From the NCBI GenBank assembly GCA_022701365.1, contig JAKUHH010000151.1, forward strand, positions 255,446 through 319,445: a stretch of 64,000 bases of DNA. The letters run 5' to 3'. The notes under the pieces were generated by a model. That model had not been told where the DNA came from, ran no database searches, and saw only the letters and a list, made by a program, of their open reading frames with translations. The DNA is from Mycocentrospora acerina. Taxonomy: Eukaryota > Ascomycota > Dothideomycetes > Pleosporales. The position numbers and the translations under genes were made by a program. This document shows positions 23,465 to 34,757 of the stretch, piece by piece; the first letter of the stretch is position 1, and each line of letters opens with the position of its first letter.

Positions 23465-24569
23465 TTAAGTCTTTCTTGAAAGCCGGCGCTCAGCGACCCA
23501 CCAGTTTCTATGAGCAGACATGGCCTTCAGGAGGTAGCTTTGTAGATCAGTGTCGCTCATTACAAGAAGCTCCTTCTTGGTAGCGCGCTTTCCTAGGTCA
23601 AGCTCATCTTCTAATAATGACACGAGCTTAACATCGAGATAGCGTTTGTGAGCAGCTTGAGAGTCATCGATGTGGCCATTTTCTTTGCATTTGACTTTTT
23701 GGTTATTATTCTTGTAGTCGCAAAGCGTATGCTTCTGAAGCATTGAATCCTGAGGTGTCAATTTGTGTTGAAATGAGATCCATCATACCTGGACTTACAT
23801 GTTTCGCGTCTTTGACCCCAAAGTTTGTAGTTGCTAACTTCCATACCAAATCTGTACCGGTGGGTATAATCTCCTCCTTACTGACAGTCTCGGTTATCAC
23901 CGCACTTGAATGAACAGCTTGTTTAATTTTCTTCCGTAGGTGGGGCGGAATAGAAGCTCGAGTTAGGCACGTGGGCTCGTAACCAGCAGAGATAGCCGCC
24001 TCTTCGGCGAGGAGCTTCTCGAGTGGGCCCGCCCAGGTAGGAGTCTTGACGGGGGATAAGGAACCAGTATGAGAAATCTGGAGTAAAGCTGGGGCATCAG
24101 ATTGGGGCATCGATTTAGATGCAGCCTTCACAAATTCCTTTGGAATACTAGTAATATTAGTGCCGTTGCCGCCGCCGCCGCCGCCGTATGAAAAGGCAGA
24201 GCTATAATGCTCAGAAACTGGCCGTCCCACGGGTACTTGAGGTATTTCAACAAAAGAAGAGGAGGGAAGAGAGGAAGACAATGATGATTGAAACCCCATG
24301 CCTGTAAGACTACGAGGTATTTGAAATAAACGAGCGTCGCGCTCCAAGGCAGCGGTCTTCTTTCCCGCGTAAGGATCTCGATTGAACCGAGGGTCCTTCA
24401 GAGGGCCAGACTTCGCGATCGAGTCTGGGTCAGGCTGCCACTTTTCCGCTTCTGGTGGTGGCGGTGGAAACACATCCCACGAGGGGATTGCATTAACTGT
24501 AGCTAGAGCAGCGTGAGCAAACTCATCGCAGACAAAGTGAGAGGACAGATCTTTCAACAATTTCCAAAA
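23465..24569 (-). CDS. hypothetical protein, 5' exon not resolved
   Basis: Two exons are supported: 24569-23799 and 23749-23465, with a 49-nt intron (donor GTAAGT, acceptor CTCAG). The join reads GVKDAKH-DSMLQKHTLC in frame. The N-terminal exon appears to begin after an AATAG acceptor at 24570, since the frame hits TAG there and no ATG lies near; a short upstream exon (perhaps one starting MPYIKKNS near 24630) is likely, but no pair of splice sites fits cleanly. Visible content: FVCDEFAHAALATVN, a Pro/Ser-rich middle containing a run of six glycines encoded by GCC/GCG repeats, a conserved-looking helical stretch (LEKLLAEEAAISAGY, RASIPPHLRKKIKQAV), and a basic, Leu-rich C-terminus. I do not recognise the family. 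About 350 residues are visible. Confidence 0.6.
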
Positions 24570-26175
24570 CTATTGCTCCAATCGTTTCGTGTACCTGAAC
24601 GTACCTGAATTTTTCTTAATGTATGGCATTTTTCTGCGTGTGTGAGCCTGCTTGAACGCCTGGTTGTTGCAGTGTGGTATTGCTGCAGTATAGGCAAGAG
24701 GAAGCTGGCTGGTAAAGTTGAAGATTTTTTCTAGCGTGTCTGGTGCAAGAGGTGAACGTGAGTTGCCAGCGTTGTAGCGTTATCTGTTGTCAGGTGAACA
24801 TAGCACGCCTGTCGAATTGGGAGAGAGCAACCAGGAAGAAGAACAAGACGACAACTACAGAAAGAAGGACTACAACGAGTATTGATAGGACGTAGTTGAT
24901 GCAGCGATATTAGTGAGGCGTAGTGGAAAAGAAGGAATGAGCGAAGACGAGAAGACCCGATCCTGAGACAGGGCACAATAGAATCAAACAGACCTGCTCA
25001 CCCTAACTCACATCACCTCGATATCTATCACGATAAGATAGAAGAGCCTATATATACATCTCAATTGACTTGAGATTTGCATCTTTGCTTGTAAATAAAG
25101 CAGTGGTTCGGTGTCTAAAACCCTTTTGTTCTACGAAAAAACTATTTATGTTGATTTTTTACTGCTGAGAGACGCCTGATTAGAAAGAGAGCGTGTATCG
25201 CAAAACATGATGCACGCGTGTGAACTATTCATAGTAAAGGTAGGGTAGAACCAGTACGGATGTGAACTTGTAGTGATGGTGAGTTTTCGACTGGACTTTG
25301 AGGTAGCCTTTGCCGTAAGAAAGGATATTTTGGAGACGTGGTAAATGCACATGTGCAAGGTAGGCACCGTACTAAGTGTTAATAGAGCTATAATCTGATA
25401 GAGATTTTCCCTAGCCTATTGCAGACTATGGGGTTGAATCAGCAGTCCCGGTATGTATTGCTATACAAACACTTTCAGGACACGGAAAAGCACTTCCGTA
25501 CACCAATGTACTCCAAAGCTCACTACAGTCTATGGCGTCGGCCGAAAAGCACCTTGATCAAGTAGAAAACCTCGTGTTTCGATCTTCGAAACCAATATTG
25601 AGATGGCTGCGGTGCGGCTGATCAAGCAAAGTATGGGTTGGGTTGCGGTTTGCTGAGCCTGCGTATGAAAGCTAGCCTAAGTGGCGCTAGCCTAAAGTGA
25701 TGACGGTACGTGCGGGCGTGCGCGTGTCGACCGCGAGCTGAAACCCTACATCGACCTCCCATCTCACGAGATCTGTCCCACCTATGATATTGTCCTGACG
25801 CGTGCGCTTCCTTGAGATTTCATCTGATTGTGCATACCCTCCAAAAGCGATTGTATTTGTCGCGTTCGGTTGCCCAGGCTGGAGAGCTTAATTGGACGAT
25901 TGCGTAATAGGTACAACACGTCTGATCTGCACCACAAAGCCCCAATTTCTCCATCACTGCGCCACTAAGAGAATAAGGAAATGTTACTTTGAGTTCCCCT
26001 TGATCACGATACTATTCTGGAAAGCACCGTCTGCCTCTTTTCTTGTTGCATCCTGTTCCGATCGCTTAACCGCTTCCTCGCAATTGGCACCTCATACCAT
26101 TCCAAAGACTTTCATTCACACTACGCAACCATTCTGTTCCTGATAGCAAAAGTATTGGAGTTTCTCCGCAACATT
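24570..26175. other. intergenic, 1.6 kb
   Basis: May contain the missing first exon of the preceding gene (near 24600-24640). The rest holds only short ORFs without support. Divergent promoters are expected here. Confidence 0.45.
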
Positions 26176-27506
26176 ATGGGTGCAAAACGCACCTACTCAA
26201 CCCGCGAAAAGCAACGAAATAGTTACCAAAACGACACATCCCCGGACAGCAGGGGCAGCAGGGGCAGCAGCAGCAAGCGGCAGAAACATGATGATTCAGA
26301 TGAGCTAAGTTGGCTTACTCCTACGTCAAGTCGCACATCGAAAACTGCCTCGATATTGAAGAGAGCCTCGGGAAAATTTGGTGGGCCCGTGTCTATTCCC
26401 GAGGAGGACGTTGATGTCGAAAAGCTTCCCCATGCCAACGGTAAGCCCACAGGTTTGTTCGAAAAGGCGCTAAACGGGAGACTACATCCCCCTAAACCCA
26501 AGCAGGCCTGTATACATGGTAGCAGGGACGAGTTCATTGCAACAATGGAAGGCATAATCAAATCCAAGGAGAACACCACTAGGCCCAGCGCTAGCTATCT
26601 CCCCACACCACCCGCGGAGACGCGGAAACCCATTGGCAATGGTACGGTTAGCAGGCCGACAAGTTCCGATGGTTCCGCGGTCAAGTCTGCATCGAAAACT
26701 GTCATGGCTAACGGATCAACGGAAACACCGAGATTGCTTCAGAAGGCCGCCAAGAATGAGAAAATTGAGCAGCCATATGTTCCTAGAGACTACGAATCTG
26801 CGAAGAACACAGCGCCGCGCAGGGATATTCTTGGAGAACATCTATCGAGGAAAACGAAAGAAGCCCGACTGTAAGTGCTGATTACGTTCTGTATTCAACC
26901 ACAACTGATCATCGCAGGTGGCACAAGAACCAGTGCAATTCGCCATTTTTGCGTTTACCTGCGCATGTCCGGAATCGCATATATGAATATGTTCTCGGCG
27001 GCAATACGATTAATATTGGCTATAAAACTTACCAAATCAAGCGAACGAACCAAAAGGACTCACCTACGATAACACCCATCTTCAAGTATCATTGCACAGT
27101 GTCTAACGGCAAGATAATCCCCTATAAGCAAACACATCAGCCGTGGGTCATAGTGAAAACTAGCTTTACACTACTCAATGGCGTATCCCGACAATTGTAT
27201 CAAGAGACGTCGATTCTTCCATACAAGCTTAATCATCTTGCATTCGACTCTCATCTCACCATGTGGAACTTTTTGTTCGTGGAGAGGCGTCTCTCACGTA
27301 AACAACGCCGTGCCATTACGGAGCTCATGCTTCCAGATGCACAGCCCCAGGTGAACATGCTGACTCTTTTACCAAATCTCGCCAAGTTCTATCTTGCTCG
27401 CACAGTCACGATGGAAGACCACACACAGTACGCAAATGGGTGGTATAAGGTAGTTCGCTTGGAAGGCCGGGAACCAAAGTTGGTACACACGAGGAATATC
27501 TGGTGA
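26176..27506 (+). CDS. fungal protein with C-terminal LRLPAxVRNRIYEY-type domain, 427 residues
   Basis: Two exons, 26176-26870 and 26918-27506, with a 47-nt intron (GTAAGT...CGCAG). The join gives KEARL-WHKNQCNSPFLRLPAHV. The start is the ATG at 26176 (MGAKRTYSTREKQRN). The N-terminal ~230 residues are disordered, Ser/Lys-rich, with basic patches (SSSKRQKHDDSDE) that suggest nuclear location. The C-terminal part opens with SPFLRLPAHVRNRIYEYVLGG, a motif shared by a large, expanded family of uncharacterised fungal proteins sometimes compared with F-box proteins, and continues with LLNGVSRQLYQETSILPYKLNHLAF. The usual order is kept: RNRIYEY, then a variable insert, then VCRQ/VSRQ-type motif. 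The family's biochemical role is unknown; a substrate-receptor role would be inference only. Confidence 0.8.
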
Positions 27507-28016
27507 AGGCAGTAGATTACGTCGACGTGTGGAGTTTGAGGCATAATGCTGGGAGTTTGGGTTAAAGCGCTGATACCAATGGTGTTAAAGATTACGTCGA
27601 CATGGGCATCTAAGTGGGTATTCGCACTAGAGCAATTTCGTTTCTGGGATTTGAAATGATACGTTTTTGCCATAGAGGCATCGTTTTTACTGATTTCCAA
27701 CCTCACGCAAGTCGACGATGGATGCATAATGACCACATAAGGATGTCATTACACTATTTGTTTTAATGGTTAAAATATACTTGCTATCTATTTTCAATAC
27801 GCTTCACAAGTGAAGTTTAGAATCGAATGCATTTTTGTACACTGAGCACATGAGATATAGAGTGGAGATTAGAGGGTATCTCCGACTGCAAAGCTAACCC
27901 ATTCAAAATCTCAATTCCAAGCTCTCAACGCGTCCAACCCTCCACCGCGCCTCAATCTCCCTTGTCGCCCTATACTCACTGTCACCATTGCATCTATTCG
28001 CGACTAAATAGCTCCA
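27507..28016. other. intergenic, 510 bp
   Basis: No gene is seen between the two plus-strand genes. Confidence 0.5.
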
Positions 28017-28700
28017 ATGTTCGCGACGATGGCCGAACCCCCGCTCCGACCAGCCGCCCACCGCGCGCGCACAATCCACACAACCACGAAGAAACCCTTC
28101 AGCGTGCGCATGTCGTCGACAAAAGCCCGCCCGAAGCCCCAAGAGAAAAAGACCTCCAAACCCACAAAACCCACCGCCCCAGTACCGACAACGACAAAAA
28201 CGACAAAAACAACAACAGCAACACCACAAACAACAGCAAGGAAACCCTTGTCCTCGTCAACGCCACAACAACAGCAGCAGCAGCAACGCCGACAACCCCC
28301 CACAACCCCAGCACCACGCAACCCCCCCAAACCAAAAACATCCACCATTTCCCTCCCCACCAACCCACGCCTCGCGCCCTCGCCCCAAAAACCCTCCTCA
28401 ACCCCATCCTTTAAAGCCCCACTCCCACCACCCTCTTCTTCTTCTCTTCCTCCTCATCAACAACAACCCTCCCCCCGCGGTCCCCCACCACCACCAGGCT
28501 ACCGCCCCTCACCCACCACACGCCGCATCATCGAGCCCACGCCCGACATCCGGCTGCCTGCGAAATACAAGCCTGCTGCCCGCCGCGTGACGTCTATTAT
28601 CGTGGGGATACCCATCATCCTTGTGTTTGGGTACGAGCTGTACAATCGGTATCGCAAGGAGATACGGAGTAAGTGGGATGAGGGGGGAGCGAGGGTGTGA
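28017..28700 (+). CDS. proline/threonine-rich protein with one C-terminal membrane helix, 227 residues
   Basis: Single-exon ORF from the ATG at 28017, with a second ATG at 28029 as an alternative start. The N-terminus is basic and lacks acidic residues after the first few positions (RPAAHRARTIHTTTKKPFSV), as in mitochondrial presequences. The middle is low complexity: Lys/Thr/Pro repeats, a run of seven Gln, and poly-Pro blocks. The C-terminal ~45 residues look ordered and conserved: LPAKYKPAARRVTSIIVGIP, a hydrophobic helix (IIVGIPIILVFGYELY), then a charged tail. This layout suggests a small mitochondrial or ER tail-anchored protein, but that is inference. Codon bias is C-rich, consistent with a real coding frame; the overlapping antisense frames mirror its repeats. 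Confidence 0.7.
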   Translation: MFATMAEPPLRPAAHRARTIHTTTKKPFSVRMSSTKARPKPQEKKTSKPTKPTAPVPTTTKTTKTTTATPQTTARKPLSSSTPQQQQQQQRRQPPTTPAPRNPPKPKTSTISLPTNPRLAPSPQKPSSTPSFKAPLPPPSSSSLPPHQQQPSPRGPPPPPGYRPSPTTRRIIEPTPDIRLPAKYKPAARRVTSIIVGIPIILVFGYELYNRYRKEIRSKWDEGGARV

Positions 28701-29106
28701 CGGGACGGAATGGGATGGGATTGAATGGAATGGGAGGGGAGAGAGAGAGGTATGTATGTATATATATGTTTACATGTCATTGGTAGGAGTTGGAAATTTA
28801 GGATAGAGAGATATGTTGTAGCTTTGTCCAATTGTTTGTTTGTTTGCTTGTTTGCTTGTTTGCTTGTTTGCTGGTTTCTACCATCTACATCTACGTCTAC
28901 GTCTACGACTTATGTCTGAATCTACCTATACGATGCGCCGCTACTTATGCGCCTATGGCTGCTGCTGTTGCTGGTTCTGCCATCCTATTCCTTCCCGTGT
29001 GTACCTCGAGCGGATATTGCAAAGGAAAAGACATGATGCATTGTCAGATGTGGCTAAATAACAAATGAGAAAAGAAATGAGGGTATATTAAACATGGGTT
29101 TAGTTC
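28701..29106. other. intergenic between convergent genes, 406 bp
   Basis: Contains a TTGC/TTTG tetranucleotide stretch (about 28833-28872) and GGAAT stutters near 28705-28735. No gene is seen. Confidence 0.55.
28833..28872. repeat. TTTG/TTGC tetranucleotide repeat
   Basis: About ten alternating GTTT/GCTT units. Confidence 0.9.
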
Positions 29107-31683
29107 TCAGCTCAAATTCTTGAAGCTCTTCTTCCTCAATAACATACCCCTGGTGCCTGAGGGATCCAGCACAAGTCCCAGCCCTGACCCTTGAGCGCTA
29201 CCCCGCCTGCTGCTTGGTATATGGTCTGGGAGCGGCGTTGTAGCCGTCATGTCATTGTATTGCTCCGGTCGTCTCACGGGGAAGACATCTGGTGCGACGG
29301 GTCCAGGCGGGTGAAATAATCGTTTGTACCGCTGTTCTGCCGAGCTCGGTGCGGCAGATGTCATGGTGAGATTGAGTAATGTGCCATTGCGACGATCGGA
29401 CGCAGTGGATGTAGATGGGGTATTAGGTGGAGAACCGGAATCAAAAAACGCATGTTGTGATGAATACGATGGCCATAGAATTGGACCATAGTTGGAAGGT
29501 GATGTGACGGGAGAGGGCGACGAGAGAATAGCCGAAGTGTCGGAGTCGACTTCTGCAAAGTAGTCGCGGTCAGAAGAGTCTTCGGAGATCTCCAGGACAG
29601 AGTGACGAGGGGATTTGGGCTTAAACTTCTTCAGAGGTAGGCCCGGTGTAGGCTGGGGAGGCATTTTGAGAGAAGAGCGTGACAAGAAGGGAGTAGCAAG
29701 ACTAGATCTTTGAAGAAGCGGACTTGATGGCGCGGTCTTGTACCTGAAACGTGCATTATTTTGCCCCGACTTTGTCCGCTCGTTTGGAGGATGAACGTTC
29801 CCGGAGGAGATGGTTCTACTCAGACTACTCCGACTAAGGTCGGCTTGACTTGGTGTAAAGACAACACGTGCTCTCATTTTTTGGATGAGATCGTCTAGTG
29901 CAAGCTCGATAGCAACGTGATTGCGTACTCGCGAGAGCTTTGGCCATGTGGCTCGTTGGCCAGTGAGCAGGCAGCCCAACATGTATTCGGTGGTTGGATT
30001 TGTAAGGACCCTGGGAAAATCGGCGTAGGCAATGGCCGGGAAGATATTGATGTCTCCAGAGTAGCGCTGGCTGAGAATCGATCTGATCTTCGTCACATAG
30101 TTTGGAAAGATGCCTGCATCGGCCACGACTTGCAATCGATGCAAGAGCTCGCCCCTAGCAAGGCTTACGGCAGTGTTCATCCAACTAGACCCAGTAGGCA
30201 AACCGGGATGCTGTTGTGTTTCGGTGGCAATGATTTCTTCTTCTTTTTTCAAGAACGGGACTACGTGTGGATTGACCTGAGAGACAATAAAGTGATTGAC
30301 GTTGAACATCTCTGCAAGTCGCGTCATAGGGAGGTCGTTGTCAACGGAACCATCAATCCATGCCGCATCTGGATTGGGGTCCCAAGGCACTTCTCCGCCG
30401 GTTTTTGGGTCTTTGGCCAGGAGGGACGCCTTTTTGTAAACGACCGGCACAGAGCAGGAGGCGCACCTATACGGCGTTAGCTCGGATGAAGGGCAACATT
30501 ATGCGACGTGGCAAGTTCAAAACTCACACTGCTGACCAAATCATGACATTGGGGGCTGTAACGTAGTTCAAGAGTCTGGGAAGCTCGTAGAGAGATGACG
30601 TCGACACGGGAATGTTCAAGATGCGTCGGGTACGATTGTATGCCTCTTGGAATGTGGTGTCGCCGAGCAAGTCTCTCATGACACGAGCTAGGTGCGAGAT
30701 GTCGAAGAAGCTACCCGTCTTGAACAAGCGTACCACCTTCTGCATGATGCTCTCTGGCTCTTCAGCTTTCTCAAACACGGCCAGGTCTCCGTAGCAGAAC
30801 TCGAGCAACAAATCGGGAATCTCCTCGTCCGTCTTGGTGCATAGCACAGCACTGACAATACTGCCCGCTGACGCGCCAGAGATGATGCGTGGAAGCAAGC
30901 GAGCATCCCAAAGACTCTTTACGACACCAATGTGGTTCATGCCAAAGGTGCCGCCTCCGGAGAGCAGCAAGGCGCTCCGGCCAAAAGACTGGCGGGCATT
31001 GAGAAGCTGCTCGACCATGATTCTAGACTCAATGGGGCAGCTGTCGCCCTGTTTGGCCGAGACGTCCAACAGGGCGACCATTGTCTTCTGCGCCGAGTCG
31101 ATGTATCTCTCAATCAACTTCTTGGTGCCAATGTGGGAGTGTTTGTACAGCCGCAGATCGCCCATGTCCCCAAGCCCGCGCGTGAGGGTGGTGCGCAGGA
31201 GGAACATCATCCTCTTGACGTCGCAGGCGAGGCGGGCATCGTCCAGCTCACGCAGACGGGCAGCAACTAGCGCGGCGCCGTATTCGTCAGAGTCGTCCTG
31301 CTCTTTCCAGGCGTCGTTTCCCTCCAGAGCGTCCAATTCGGCAGCTGCGGCTCTCCATGCGTCATACGACTCGGCCTGCGCACGGCTCTGGTTAGCATGT
31401 GAAAGTGGCAGGGCGGCCAATCTCAGGTACCCACGTTTTTCATGCGCAGGTACAGAATCTGTCTGTGCCCGGCATCTTCATCGGCAAGGGGCGCGCGATA
31501 GTGGCTGTCGACGACACTGCCCAGCGCGCCGATTGGGTCTCTTGCGAGCTGGACGAGCGGCGTGAGGAATCCGCCATGGCTCCTGCTCTTGCGTAGGCTC
31601 TTGTGCGCACTGCCGTCCTCTCGTGCTGCTACGTGCAGGCCAGAGCTGCCTCTTGCAAGGACGTTGTCGAGCAGGAAGGCCAT
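29107..31683 (-). CDS. patatin-like lipid hydrolase (Tgl3/4/5- and Sdp1-like triacylglycerol lipase family)
   Basis: The family hydrolyses acyl esters of storage triacylglycerol or lysophospholipid, usually at lipid droplets. Exons are 31683-31435, 31375-30528 and 30466-29107, giving 818 residues; introns are 59 and 61 nt. The joins give YLRMKN-AESYDAWRAAA and IWSAV-CASCSVPVVYKK. Signatures: glycine-rich oxyanion loop LLLSGGGTFGMNHIGVVKS, nucleophile elbow SGASAGSIVSA (Ser near residue 250), and the dyad Asp in WIDGSVDNDLPMTRL (about residue 400). The N-terminal region before the domain matches the family's own helical preamble (ELDALEGNDAWK, LRTTLTRGLGDMGDLRLYKH). The C-terminal ~300 residues are Ser/Pro-rich and probably disordered. 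The ATG at 31683 (MAFLLDNVLARG) was chosen because upstream in-frame sequence is low-complexity and has no conserved look; an upstream ATG at 31929 is possible. Confidence 0.93.
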
Positions 31684-32130
31684 GGAGGAATGACGCACGC
31701 CATGCGCAATCGCCGTAGCGAGCTGCTGGGGTTGGGCGTGGGGTGCGAGGGCGTGCAGGGTGTCGAGTCGAGGGAGTTGGGAGTTGGGGAGTTGGGTCGA
31801 GGGGGGTCGAGGGGGAGTGGTCGTGGATAGGTGGGCGAGGGCACGGGTGTATGTAGTGGTAGCTGTGCGGGTGCTGTGGTGAATCCTGGAGGAGCGGCTT
31901 CCCCGGATTTCCTTGTGGCAGTCTAGCAATCTAGCAGTCTAGCAGTCTAGCAGTCTGGCAGCGCTCTGTGGGCGGGCGATTGGTGCGTCTTCAGCGGTAG
32001 CGGAGCCTCGTCACTCCAGCATGTCACGCGCGTGTCGTGGCGCGAGTCGCGGAAGGCACGCCGGGGTCGCTGTGCTGGATGCGGTGTGGAGGCAGCGGCA
32101 GCGAGCGCGCAGAGGAGCGGGTCTTGCATG

Positions 32131-32178
32131 TGCAAGTGCAAGTGCAAGTGCAGGTGCAAGTGCAGGCGCAAGTGCAGG
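32131..32178. repeat. (TGCAAG)8 hexamer repeat
   Basis: Eight tandem hexamers, TGCAAG with TGCAGG variants. Confidence 0.95.
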
Positions 32179-32484
32179 CGACGAAGCCATCGCGCCCTCA
32201 GCGAGCACGGCGGGCGGCGTCAGCAGAAGGAAAAAAACCGTGGCACATGAGCAGCGTCATCCATCGTCGAGGCCAAGGATGCCGCCTATCGATAACGCAC
32301 CGCTGCCTCGACGCTCGAGTGGGACCTGCAGCAGCCTCGTGCTCCTGCATCTGCCGCCATGGTTGGCTGCAACAACAACAACCACACGGCCAGCAAAAGA
32401 CTGCGCTGCCTTGCTGCCACTTGCTGCCACCTTGCTGTCAGCTTGGAGCCACCTTGACGCCCCTCGAAGCCCTTTGGAGACCAC

Positions 32485-32585
32485 ACTGCCCCTGCTGCCC
32501 ATACTACCCCTACAGCGCCTACTACCCCTACAGCCCCTACTACCCCTACTGCCCATCCAACCTCAACTCCCCCTACTACTCACAC
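32485..32585. repeat. C-rich minisatellite (CTACTACCC-type unit)
   Basis: Imperfect TACCCCTAC / AGCCCCTAC units. This is the reverse complement of the unit found in PIG-U intron 1. Confidence 0.85.
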
Positions 32586-34757
32586 TGCCCTGCAACCCCC
32601 TCGTGCATCCACGGGGGCCACCACGCTCAAGAGGCCGTGGGCCAAATGCATCTCTCCTCATCCGGCCCATGGCCATCCATCTCTGCAGTCCACGAGGCAC
32701 ATGTGCGTGAGACATGGGGCCGCAGGCTGAGAAGAAGGGCACCTCGTGCTGGCCGTCTGGATGCAAGGCGCTTTCACATGTCAGCATGCCACGATAAGAA
32801 CACCAAAGCGTGTGGCATGTCGACGTCCTCATGGCCTGCTCGCTGAATTGCGTTGAGACTGTTGAACCAGCCTGCGGCCTATCGCTTGCCATGCGCAGGC
32901 TCGAGAGATGACGGCTCCTACACCCACAGCCCACAGCCCAGTCCACAGTGCAGTCTTCATGCAGAGCCAAGTAGAGGCAACGACTGCGAGGCACCGCTCC
33001 CCATCCCCATTCCCATCCCCAGCCCCAGCCCTGGCAGCTCGTCTTGCACCTCACTGCCTAAAGAGTCGTCCATCAAAGCTTTCACAATTTGCCTGCGTCA
33101 TGGCTATACGGCTCCGCAAATCCGTCCGCACAACTCGCCTCCCTTGCTCGACACTGATTCCGCAAAAGCAACCGCAATCGATAGGGTAGCGGTACTGGCA
33201 AGTGGCAACATGATGAGATTCTCGTGTCTCCGCATCGCCCGCCCTCTGCGCTCTCTTTGTTCTTTGCTGTGCTTCCCGGGCGCTCCCTCTTTCGTTGCAC
33301 CGCCGACCCCAAGTACCATGGATCGCTCGAGTGCCCACAAACCAGGCTCTCTGTCGCTTCCATGACCCGAGTGCGGCGCAGCAGTCGCCCGTGTGCTCGT
33401 CTGGTCTCGGCCGAGGTGGCCAGCACTGTCCTCGTCAATTGCAACTGCAACTGCAATGGCAGCAAGACATGTTACTTTGACATACATGGCCCTGTCCAAT
33501 TATCATCGTCATTGCTTCTGTGGGGAAGCGCTTCCCGCTAGCGGCCGCCAAGACGATCACCATGAGGCATCGCGCTTCGTCAACTCCTCGGTACGAAGCC
33601 TGGAGCCCTTCTTCCCCGGCACAGACATGACCATGCTCACGGTGCTTGTCAAGCCTTGCGTAGGTACAATCTGTATGCGCCTCAACGATTACACACATGT
33701 CCTCAACCTGCGGCTAGTCGTCGTTGTGCCTGCCACCATAAGGTGGAAGCCACATCCGAGGCGCAACGTCAATCTTGGAGGTCCATGTACAAACGAGACT
33801 GTTTCTTTTGAGCGCTAGAAGGCTGCCGCTAAGAACAAAAGCGAGTCTCTTCGTTCACAACAATTGCAAAGACGTGTCTCGGTCGCATCAACGACAAGTG
33901 CTCGCTACGGCTGTCCATTGCTTCTTCACCAGGTCGCCCCAATCTGTCAGCCACTCACTTTTACGTCACGATAGTTGCTTTACCATTAATCTCCCGAGCT
34001 CCCTCAGTGTTTTGTCGCCTGATTACTCGCGATACGATTCCCATCCGCCGTCATATTTCCCCTTCCTTCAAATTACCGGTCAAGGGAAAAGTCAAAAGTG
34101 TCACATCACAATCATGCTGTACGACAGCTGCACCACCAACCAAGGCCTCATCTCACCTCGGCCTTCACACCGTACAAACGGCCTCGGCGATGCCGGCTTT
34201 CCGTTAGCTGCATGGAACAAATGCACTTGTATCCTTTTCCAATGCATCTCGCATTGTTTGGAAACTCGGAAACCTTCATCCAGCTGCACAGTACGCTGCG
34301 TGACCAGACGAGATCCATTGTTTGAGAGCATTGCGCAACGCGTGCCATAGCACTAGATCTTGACAGACCCTCTGTGGCGTTTCTTTTTCTCGTTTACGCC
34401 TCGCTGCCATGTAGCCATTGGGCAGAACATCTCGCAGATCAAGCCGCCATCGATACACCGAGATCTCGTTTGCGCTGCAGCTCATCGGAAGTAGATCCAT
34501 ATAGCGCAGCTCCATGTAATACGGGTATGCTGTCCAACATGTCTGTTGGCATCTACATCTAGCCTGAGAAGTCACTTCATAAGCAAAGTGGCTCATCGCT
34601 CGCACCTAGTGCTCAGTTTTCGTGTGTACATATATCCCACAAAAGGGCGGCCGTATCAAGTGTGATTGCCCTGAACCAGATTTTATACGCTCATCAGCTG
34701 TTGGGATCCAATCCTGCCATCTTTGGGTTTTGATTGTGTTGCCAGCGTATCTGTACA

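Larger units (their letters stand above)
31684..34757. other. long divergent intergenic region, 3.1 kb, GC-rich, repeat-bearing
   Basis: Lies between the start codons of the patatin-like gene and the next plus-strand gene. Many overlapping ORFs are open on both strands, but their composition is repeat-driven and none has a start, domain or splice structure that I trust. Holds an AGCAGTCT stutter (about 31922-31960), a TGCAAG hexamer array (32131-32178) and a TACCCCTAC-type minisatellite (about 32485-32585). A long promoter or non-coding RNA is possible. Confidence 0.5.

Noticed and set aside
31930..33540. Several ORFs of 90-270 codons on both strands, including one with a Val-Gln-rich repeat
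   Set aside because: Open frames follow from GC-rich tandem repeats; all frames are open together, no domain, no splice signals that link them, no plausible start context.
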